Assembly (NCBI GenBank): GCA_947449135.1 | Contig: CANFQO010000004.1 | Location: forward strand, 1-64,000 | DNA length: 64,000 bases | Direction: 5' to 3' | From: Planctomycetaceae bacterium | GTDB lineage: Bacteria; Planctomycetota; Planctomycetia; Pirellulales; UBA1268 | In this document: positions 7,618 through 14,611 of the stretch, piece by piece | Layout of the letters: every line of letters starts with the position of its first letter | How positions within the stretch are numbered: position 1 is the first letter of the stretch | Translations under genes and position numbers: made by a program | Notes under the pieces: generated by a model | What the model was told of the DNA's origin: nothing | The model's database searches: none | The model's input: only the letters and a program-made list of their open reading frames with translations

Positions 7618-8805
7618 ATGCCTCCATCCCCCACCAACAACCCCGACACCACGCCCGTTGTCGTCGCCTGCTGCCGCACCGCGATCGGAAGGGCCCATGC
7701 CGACCGTGGCGTGTTCCGCAGGGTGCGCGGCGATGAACTGGCTGCAGCGGTCGTGCAGGCCGTGGTGGCACGGAGCGGCGTCGAGCCCGACACGATCGAC
7801 GATCTGGTTCTGGGCGCGACTCAGCAGCGGGGCGAACTGGGCGGCAACGTGGCGAGGTGCGTGGCGCTCCTGGCAGGCCTGCCGTTTTCCGTGGCCGGCA
7901 CCACGGTCAACAGGCTCTGTGGCTCATCGCTTCAGGCACTCTCGCAGGCCTGCCACGCGATCACCGCAGGGGCTGAAAACGTGCAGGTGGTTGGAGGCGT
8001 CGAGCACATGCACCATCTGCCGATGGATTCCGCCGTCGACATCCATCCACGGGTCTTTGCCCGCTCGAGCCGGGGCATGCTCTCGATGGGACTAACGGCG
8101 GAGCACCTCGCGGCGGCGCATGGTATCTCGCGACGACGGCAGGAGGCCTACGCCATCGAGAGCCACGCCAAGGCCGTGCGGGCCGCGGATGCGGGCTTGT
8201 TTGAGGACGAGGTCGTGCCCGTGATCGGCCACGACGAGGCGGGAGCGGTGATGGAGGTGGTGGACGACCAGTCGGTCCGCCGCGGCACCACGCCCGAACA
8301 GTTGGCGTCGCTCGAACCGGCGTTTCTGCCAAAGGTCGGCACGATCACCGCAGCCACGAGCGCCCCGCTCAGCGACGGCGCCGCCGCGATCATCGTGATG
8401 TCACTCGCGGAGGCACAGCGACAGAGACTCGAGCCACTCGCGCGAGTCGTCGGCACCGCCGTGGTGGGCGTGCCGCCGGCGATGATGGGCACCGGGCCGG
8501 TGGCCGCCACGCGGAAACTGCTCGATCGCACGGGAGTGTCCCTCGCCGACATCGACCTCATCGAACTCAACGAGGCCTTTGCGGCCCAGGCGATCCACTG
8601 CATCGACACGCTCGGCCTCGACCCGGCCCGGGTCAATGTCCGGGGCGGATCGCTCGCCATCGGCCATCCCCTCGGCGCCAGCGGCGCCCGGATCACCACA
8701 ACGCTGCTCCACACGATGCGCGACACCGGCGCAACCTTGGGCCTGGCGACCATGTGCATCGGCCTCGGGCAGGGGATCGCCGTGCTCTTCGAAAGGATCG
8801 ATTGA
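7618..8805 (+). CDS. fadA: Acetyl-CoA acyltransferase (3-ketoacyl-CoA thiolase)
   Basis: Cleaves 3-ketoacyl-CoA with CoA in the last step of beta-oxidation. The 395-residue product has all thiolase landmarks: the nucleophilic Cys in NRLCGSSLQALSQA (near residue 100), the ELNEAFAAQA motif, the catalytic His in AIGHPLGASGARI, and the second active-site Cys in TMCIGLGQG close to the C-terminus. It lies between the FadB-like gene (47 bp upstream) and the acyl-CoA synthetase/dehydrogenase fusion (9 bp downstream), consistent with one operon covering the cycle. Confidence 0.94.
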   Translation: MPPSPTNNPDTTPVVVACCRTAIGRAHADRGVFRRVRGDELAAAVVQAVVARSGVEPDTIDDLVLGATQQRGELGGNVARCVALLAGLPFSVAGTTVNRLCGSSLQALSQACHAITAGAENVQVVGGVEHMHHLPMDSAVDIHPRVFARSSRGMLSMGLTAEHLAAAHGISRRRQEAYAIESHAKAVRAADAGLFEDEVVPVIGHDEAGAVMEVVDDQSVRRGTTPEQLASLEPAFLPKVGTITAATSAPLSDGAAAIIVMSLAEAQRQRLEPLARVVGTAVVGVPPAMMGTGPVAATRKLLDRTGVSLADIDLIELNEAFAAQAIHCIDTLGLDPARVNVRGGSLAIGHPLGASGARITTTLLHTMRDTGATLGLATMCIGLGQGIAVLFERID

Positions 8806-8814
8806 CGGCCCGTC

Positions 8815-11800
8815 ATGTCCTCTGCGTCCATCTCCACTCCCGCTGCCCGTGCCACGGCGAATCGCCCAGGGGATCGGCGAACCATCGAATCGATCCCAGC
8901 CGCCGCATCGCTCGTGGAGCTGCTGCTCGTCAGGCTTGAGTCGTCATTCGACAGGCCTGCGGTCTGCGACGCGCTCGACAACGGCCAGACGTGGACCTGG
9001 GGCGAACTGATCGCGGCCGCCGTCGAACTCGCCGAGTCCTTCGGCATGCGGGGACTCCGCCGCGGTGACCGACTCGCCCACATCGGACCACACTCCACCG
9101 ACTGGATCGTTGTCGATCTGGCCTGTCAATTGGCAGGGGTGGTGCATACGCCACTCCATGGCGATGCGACTGCCGGCGAGCAGGCGGCCCAACTCGCCTG
9201 GCTCGCGCCGCGAGGAATCGTCTGGAGTGGCTCAGGGCAGCGCAGAAGCAGCGCCGTCGAGACGCTGATCTCGATCGACCTACGAGCAAACGGTGGCCTG
9301 CTGCGATCCGGCCAATGGCAGCAACGGCACGCCGACGAACAGTCGCTCCGTGACGCTGTCGCGGGCTACGTCGCATCATGCGATCCCGATGCATGCTCCA
9401 CGATCCTGCTCTCCTCCGGCACGACCGGTCGGCCGAAGGGGATGATGCACTCCCAACGAGCGGTCTTGGCCAACGCGCGCGCCGCGGCCGCTGTCTTCCT
9501 CGACGAGCCCAACGACGTACGGCTCTCGTGGCTTCCGATGAGCCACTCGCTGGCCCGCACGGGCGACCTCGTCACGGCCTTGATCCGCGGCAGTTGCCTG
9601 AATGTCGTGACCGACCGGCGGCGGGTGCTCGATGCCTGCCGCGTGCTGCCGCCGACGGTCGTTCTGGGCGTGCCGGTGTTTTTTGAGCGGCTCGAGCGGG
9701 CTGCAGAATCCGGGCGGATCCCCGATCTGGGGCAGGCGCTCGGGGGACGCGTGCGGGTCTGCGTGTCGGGCGGTGCGGCACTCCGTGAGCGAACAGTGAA
9801 GGTTTTTTTCGCCCGTGGAGTGCCGCTCGTGCAGGGCTACGGTCTCGCTGAGGCCGGGCCGGTGGTCACGCTCGCCAATCCCCGAATCGCACGCCCTGGC
9901 ACCGTGGGCCCGCCGCTTGAGGGCGTGGAGGTGAGGCTCGACACGCGACCAGGCTCGCTCGGGCAGTTGCTCGTGCGGACCCCCAGCCGCGCGATCGGCA
10001 TGATCGAAGACGCCACGGCCGAACCGCACGTCGACGGCGGAGCATCGGCAGATCAGCTCGCTCCGCAGTCGGCAGAGCAACCGCAGTCCAGCTGGATCGA
10101 AACCGGCGACCTGGCCGAGATCGACTCCGCTGGTCATGTGAGGATCACCGGTCGGCTGGTGGACACACTGGTGCTCTCGGGCGGTGCGAAAGTGCCACCC
10201 GCCGAGGTGGAGGCGGCGCTCGCGGAAGATCCCGTCGTGGCGCAGGTCTGCGTGGTAGGCGACGGCCTGGCTGCACCGCTGGCGCTCGTCGTACCAGACC
10301 CCAACGAGCTTCGTGCGGCCATGCGGCGGATGGGCGTCAGAGTCCTGACGAAACGCGCCGCTCTTAGGCACCCGCGTGTGCTGCAGTGGCTCGGCCGGCG
10401 GCTCGCGCGGCGGCAGGAGCAGTTACCGCGGGCCTGGCGGGTGCGGCGGGCCGTGCTGATCGGCCGACCGTTCGATGCTGCGCACGGCGAGGCAACCGAA
10501 TCACTCAAGCTCAAACGCCCCGCGATCGTCGCACACTTCCGTGCGGAGCTGACCGCAGCGGCGGAACTGCCGGCGCCGTCATGGATGGCGGTGGTGCCAT
10601 CTGGCCAGCCACAGCGCGCCGACACCATCCTGCAGCCGGACGGAGGCGCGAAAGCACCACGCGTCAGTTGGGCGGCCACCACCCTCTGGGGCAGCCAGCA
10701 GCCCCACAGCATAGGCCTGAGCGGTTTTGCAGTGGCCGCCGGGGCGGCCGCCATGCCGCTTCGTGACGCGGTCGCCGACGTCGTTGAGCGGACCGCCAAG
10801 GCAATCGCCGCGCTCCGCGACCAGAAGCGGCTCTATGATGCGGCTGAGGGGCCGACTGCCGCCCAGGATGGAAGAACCTGGCAGGCTGCGCCCCTCGACG
10901 ACGCCCCGGCCCAGCCGGTGGGAAAATTCTCGTCGGTAGCTGAACAGTCGCTCGGCGAGGCCGGGCTCTGGGGGCTGCTCGCTCCGGAACGCTTTGGCGG
11001 CACCGGCTGCACGCTCCAGGAATTGGTCCGCGTCGTCACGCGATTTGCTGCCGATGTGCCGACGGCAGCCGGGCTGCTCTCTGTCCATTCCTCGATCGGC
11101 GCGGTGGCGGCACTGCGGGCCTTTGGTTCGCCAAGCCAACAGGAGCGACATCTGCCGGGACTCGCGCAGGGACGACCGCTCTCGATCTTCGGCGCCACCG
11201 AGCCCAATGCCGGCTGCGACCTGCAGGCAATCGCAGCACGCCTGGAGCGCCACGACGGCAGGCTGCTGCTCTCCGGCACGAAGATGTTCATCACCGGGGC
11301 AACCTACGGCCGGCTCGTGAAACTGCTGGCACTCCTCGATGGGCGGCCGACAGTCATCCTCGTGACACTGCCAGACTCCGACACACCGTCGTTTCGACTC
11401 CGGCACTATGCGATCCATCCGCTGAAGCACGCCCACAACGCGGCCCTCGAGTTCATTCGCCATGAGGTGCAGGAAGCGGACATCCTGCAGCCCTCGGGTG
11501 ACTCCGCCGACGGCATGCGGATCGTCTGGCACGGCCTCAACCGCGGCCGCGTCACGCTTGCCGCCCAGGCGGCCGGCACGCTGCGTTTGCTCCTCGCGCA
11601 GGCGCGTGCCCATGCCCTGCGCCGCTGCACCTGGGGCGTGCCGATAGCATCGCGGGAGCTCGTGCAGGGAAGGCTCGCGCGGATTGCCGCTGGCATCGTG
11701 GCCTGCGACAGCCTCGCGGCCTGGGCGGCGGCGGCGATCGACGCAGGCCAGTCCGGGGAACTTGAGGCGATCATTGCGAAGATCGTAGCGAGCGAATGCG

Positions 11801-12408
11801 TGCGGGATGGGGCGATCAACAGCCTCGGTGTGCACGGCGGTCGGGCCTTTCTCGTCGGCCATCCGCTGGGCGACTCGTTCCACGACCATTTCGCCGCGAC
11901 GGTCTACGAGGGGGAAAGCGATCTGCTTGGCCTTGCCCTCTTCAAGGGCCTCGCCAAGCATCATCCGCTCGCAAGCCTGGCCGGCGAGACATCGCGTGGC
12001 AGGCGGGCAGCGGCATGGCTCGCCTGGCGGATCGGGCTCGTTGGCAGGCGTCCGTCCAGTGCCGACCTCTCGATTCTCGACCACCGACTGCGGAATCACG
12101 CCCGCACCGCGCGACGTCTGCTCGACGCGGCAGCAATCCGCATCGACCGCGGCATCAGGCGGTATGGCAAGGGACTCGTCGAACGGCAATTGCTGGTGGG
12201 CGGCTGGTCTGCGGAGGTCCGCGATCTGGTGAGCGTGCTGGCGGTGGCCCACCACGCCGACGCAGCCGGCGACAACGAATTCGATCTGCTGGCCGCCGAC
12301 TGCTGGTGCCGGCTCGCGCTCGCCCGCTGCCGGGGACGGAAACCCACCGCGGCCGACCATGCTTCCTTGGCAGCACTGGGACGACTGGTGGCGGAGCGAC
12401 CGGCGTAG
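8815..12408 (+). CDS. Acyl-CoA synthetase - acyl-CoA dehydrogenase fusion protein
   Basis: A 1197-residue fusion that would join fatty-acid activation to the first oxidation step. The N-terminal half is an AMP-forming ligase: the P-loop-like motif TILLSSGTTGRPKGMMHS (near residue 195), GYGLAEAGPV (near 342), the hinge ETGDLAEID..GRLVDTLVLSGG, and the long-chain-type C-terminal Lys motif ESLKLKR. A Gly/Ala/Pro-rich linker (about 590-690) leads to an acyl-CoA dehydrogenase: LLAPERFGGTG, the flavin/substrate segment FGATEPNAGCD, KMFITGATYG, and VYEGESDLL, whose Glu aligns with the catalytic base of the family. A further 120 or so helical residues end the protein. One uninterrupted frame with active-site residues in both halves argues against a frameshift artefact. 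Confidence 0.88.
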   Translation: MSSASISTPAARATANRPGDRRTIESIPAAASLVELLLVRLESSFDRPAVCDALDNGQTWTWGELIAAAVELAESFGMRGLRRGDRLAHIGPHSTDWIVVDLACQLAGVVHTPLHGDATAGEQAAQLAWLAPRGIVWSGSGQRRSSAVETLISIDLRANGGLLRSGQWQQRHADEQSLRDAVAGYVASCDPDACSTILLSSGTTGRPKGMMHSQRAVLANARAAAAVFLDEPNDVRLSWLPMSHSLARTGDLVTALIRGSCLNVVTDRRRVLDACRVLPPTVVLGVPVFFERLERAAESGRIPDLGQALGGRVRVCVSGGAALRERTVKVFFARGVPLVQGYGLAEAGPVVTLANPRIARPGTVGPPLEGVEVRLDTRPGSLGQLLVRTPSRAIGMIEDATAEPHVDGGASADQLAPQSAEQPQSSWIETGDLAEIDSAGHVRITGRLVDTLVLSGGAKVPPAEVEAALAEDPVVAQVCVVGDGLAAPLALVVPDPNELRAAMRRMGVRVLTKRAALRHPRVLQWLGRRLARRQEQLPRAWRVRRAVLIGRPFDAAHGEATESLKLKRPAIVAHFRAELTAAAELPAPSWMAVVPSGQPQRADTILQPDGGAKAPRVSWAATTLWGSQQPHSIGLSGFAVAAGAAAMPLRDAVADVVERTAKAIAALRDQKRLYDAAEGPTAAQDGRTWQAAPLDDAPAQPVGKFSSVAEQSLGEAGLWGLLAPERFGGTGCTLQELVRVVTRFAADVPTAAGLLSVHSSIGAVAALRAFGSPSQQERHLPGLAQGRPLSIFGATEPNAGCDLQAIAARLERHDGRLLLSGTKMFITGATYGRLVKLLALLDGRPTVILVTLPDSDTPSFRLRHYAIHPLKHAHNAALEFIRHEVQEADILQPSGDSADGMRIVWHGLNRGRVTLAAQAAGTLRLLLAQARAHALRRCTWGVPIASRELVQGRLARIAAGIVACDSLAAWAAAAIDAGQSGELEAIIAKIVASECVRDGAINSLGVHGGRAFLVGHPLGDSFHDHFAATVYEGESDLLGLALFKGLAKHHPLASLAGETSRGRRAAAWLAWRIGLVGRRPSSADLSILDHRLRNHARTARRLLDAAAIRIDRGIRRYGKGLVERQLLVGGWSAEVRDLVSVLAVAHHADAAGDNEFDLLAADCWCRLALARCRGRKPTAADHASLAALGRLVAERPA

Positions 12409-12437
12409 CACCGCTCCATGGGCAACGCCTGCTGGTG

Positions 12438-13514
12438 CTACCGGCTGGTCACCAGCGCCGGCCACCAACTGCAGAGATACCAGGCGCGGGGCGTCGTCCA
12501 TTCCGCGAACGCCTCCAAGGCTCCGCGGCCCATCGTGCCACCACCGCCCATCCCCTGCGTACCCGCCGAGAAGTCCCCGTCAAACACGTCTTGCAGCAGT
12601 CCGCGTGGCTTGGAATATCGCACCACCCGCGCGGTCTCCTTCGTGAGTCCTGCCAACTCGACCGCCCGCGTCACCGCGTCCTCCAGAAATCCGATCCGGT
12701 CGACCAGGCCCGCATCGACGGCTTGCTGCGCCGTGAAGATCTGGCCCGTTGCCACGCTCGTCACCTGTTCGTCGTTGAGCTTCGGCCGGCCCTGCTTCAC
12801 GATCTGCTTGAACCTCGCAAACATCTCGTCGACCAGGCTCTGCAACACCTTCCGTTCGCGTTCCGCCAGTTCGGGGGTGCGTTCCTTGGTGGGGCTCAGC
12901 ATCTCCTTGAGCGGTCCGCTGGCGATCGAGTCGTCCTCGATGTCGAATTTCTTCAGAAGCTTGGAGACGTCGAAGTGAGGGATGATCACGCCGATCGACC
13001 CGGTGAGCGTCGCCGGCTCGGCGAAGATCACGTCGTCGCGGCCACCGTTGGCCATGGCCACGTAGTAGCCGCCGCTGGCAGCGATGCCGCCCATGCTGAC
13101 AACCACGGGCAGGTCGCGTTCCTTGGCCAGTTCCGCGAGCCGGTAATGCAGTTCGTCACTGCCGCTGACCGTGCCTCCGGGGGAATCGACGCGGAGCACG
13201 ATCGCCTTGACGCTCTTGTCCTCGTCGATGTGGTCGAGTTGGGCACGGGCAAAGCCGCTCCCTCCCATGATGGCGCCGGCGATGTCGACGATCGCCACCT
13301 TGCCCGCCGCCATCCGGGAGAGCGAGTGATACTTCTCCACCACTCGTGCGTCACGCTGAAAATACTGTGCGGCCGCGCCGGCACTGGCCAACGCCGTCAG
13401 CAATGAAATGCCCGCGATCGACCAGGCGATCCACGTGCCCCAGCGGCCCCAGACGCCGCCCTGTTCGAGAATCACACGAGTCGGCAGCGGCGATGGCATC
13501 GGTTCGATCGGCAT
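12438..13514 (-). CDS. sppA: Signal peptide peptidase SppA (S49 serine protease)
   Basis: Membrane-bound Ser/Lys protease that degrades signal peptides left after secretion. The 358-residue product has one N-terminal transmembrane helix (WGTWIAWSIAGISLLTALASAGAAA) and a single S49 domain. The motif VDSPGGTVSGSDEL, the nucleophile Ser in MGGIAASGGYYVAM, and the Lys general base in SGPLKEMLSPTKERT are all present. The size matches the short, single-domain (Bacillus-like) SppA form, not the double-length E. coli one. The start MPIEPMPSP is preceded by a GGAG about 10 nt upstream; the longer ORF-track start is less likely. It converges with the fusion gene, leaving only 29 bp between stops. Confidence 0.92.
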   Translation of the reverse strand: MPIEPMPSPLPTRVILEQGGVWGRWGTWIAWSIAGISLLTALASAGAAAQYFQRDARVVEKYHSLSRMAAGKVAIVDIAGAIMGGSGFARAQLDHIDEDKSVKAIVLRVDSPGGTVSGSDELHYRLAELAKERDLPVVVSMGGIAASGGYYVAMANGGRDDVIFAEPATLTGSIGVIIPHFDVSKLLKKFDIEDDSIASGPLKEMLSPTKERTPELAERERKVLQSLVDEMFARFKQIVKQGRPKLNDEQVTSVATGQIFTAQQAVDAGLVDRIGFLEDAVTRAVELAGLTKETARVVRYSKPRGLLQDVFDGDFSAGTQGMGGGGTMGRGALEAFAEWTTPRAWYLCSWWPALVTSR

Positions 13515-13710
13515 GGCTGTACTCCGGCGGACGCACGGGTTCGGTTCAATCCCGGGCACGTGAGCCCGGTGGCGACTTCTCAGTTTGCCATTTTTCCACG
13601 AGTGCCGTTACCCTTGAAGCACAGGCGGTCAGGATTGTTGGCACGGCGTGCCACGGAACGTCTGCGCCGGCTGAATCATGACGGCGACAGAGTGAGAGGA
13701 GTGTGGCGAC

Positions 13711-14457
13711 GTGTTTGTATGTGTCAGCACTGAGTGTTTTCCCGATCTGCCGCTGGCCAAGGCGATGGAGCGGCTCGCGGAACTCGAGTTTACGGCCGTG
13801 GAAATTGACGTCCACGAGGGGGGCCCGCACCTGCAACCTGGCGGCGTGGCGGCCGATCCCGATGCCGCCATCGCGGCCTGCAGCGACCTCCAGCGGCTCC
13901 GTCCCGTGGCGATCTCGTTTTCATCCCCCGAGACGCCCGAACTCTACGATCGGTTCACCGCGTGCTGCCGGCTCGCGAAGTCCCTCGCGGTGGTGACGAT
14001 GGTGGTCGAAGCGTCGGAATTGGGCACCCCGTTCAACGGCGAGATCGAACGGCTGCGACGAATGGTGGCAATCGCATCCGGTTTGGGTGTCGTGGTGGGG
14101 GTGCGGACCACCGCCGACCGCATGACCCAGGATGCTGAGACGACTGCCTCACTCTGCCGCAACGTACCCGGGTTGGGTGTCTCGCTCGATCCAAGCCACT
14201 TCATCTACGGCCACAAGAAGATGGCCTCGTGGGAGCAGATTCTCAAGTATGTCTGTCACGTCCACCTTCGCGACACGAAGCCGGATGTGTTCCAGGTGCG
14301 GATCGGGCAGGGCTGTGTCGAGTACGGCAAGCTCGTCGCCCAACTGGAACGGGTGGGCTACAAGCGGGCGCTCTGTGCCCACATGCCACCGATCGAAAGC
14401 GTCGATCAGGTGGCTGAGCTCCGCAAGATGCGGCTCCTGCTCGAAAGCCTGCTGTAG
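13711..14457 (+). CDS. Sugar phosphate isomerase/epimerase-like TIM-barrel protein
   Basis: A 248-residue protein of the xylose-isomerase-like TIM-barrel superfamily (AP endonuclease family 2 fold). The barrel strands are visible in order: FVCVSTECF, FTAVEIDVHEGG, PVAISFSSPE, LAVVTMVVEAS, GVVVGVRTTAD, GLGVSLDPSHFIYG and CHVHLRDTKPDVFQVRIGQGCVEY. The last three hold the His/Asp/Glu residues that bind metal in this family. The substrate cannot be told from sequence. The GTG start at 13711 has AGAGGAG about 12 nt upstream. It is followed by repeat family II. Confidence 0.8.
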   Translation: MFVCVSTECFPDLPLAKAMERLAELEFTAVEIDVHEGGPHLQPGGVAADPDAAIAACSDLQRLRPVAISFSSPETPELYDRFTACCRLAKSLAVVTMVVEASELGTPFNGEIERLRRMVAIASGLGVVVGVRTTADRMTQDAETTASLCRNVPGLGVSLDPSHFIYGHKKMASWEQILKYVCHVHLRDTKPDVFQVRIGQGCVEYGKLVAQLERVGYKRALCAHMPPIESVDQVAELRKMRLLLESLL

Positions 14458-14505
14458 GCAAAACACGACATCGTGCCATGCAGGTTTGCTTGCTGCACTG
14501 GGGAG

Positions 14506-14580
14506 CCTGGGGTCGGGGAAAGCCGGAGCGAGTTGGGCTATCCTGCCCCCGTGTCGGAGGCTTTCACCGCCCCAGGCGGC
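14506..14580 (+). repeat. Dispersed repeat family II, copy 1
   Basis: The string beginning GGTCGGGGAAAGCCGGAGCG continues into GGGCTATCCTGCCCCCG and a CCGCC-CCA-GGCGG hairpin, matching 46315-46406 and 62824-62940. It lies about 50 bp past the stop of the isomerase-like gene and before the converging stop of the TPR gene. Confidence 0.8.
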
Positions 14581-14611
14581 GAACGACCGCACCAGCAAAC
14601 CCAGACACGAG

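Noticed and set aside
10579-12501. Minus-strand ORF of 640 codons opposite the acyl-CoA synthetase/dehydrogenase fusion
   Set aside because: Antisense shadow of a clear two-domain enzyme; no recognisable domain or Shine-Dalgarno.
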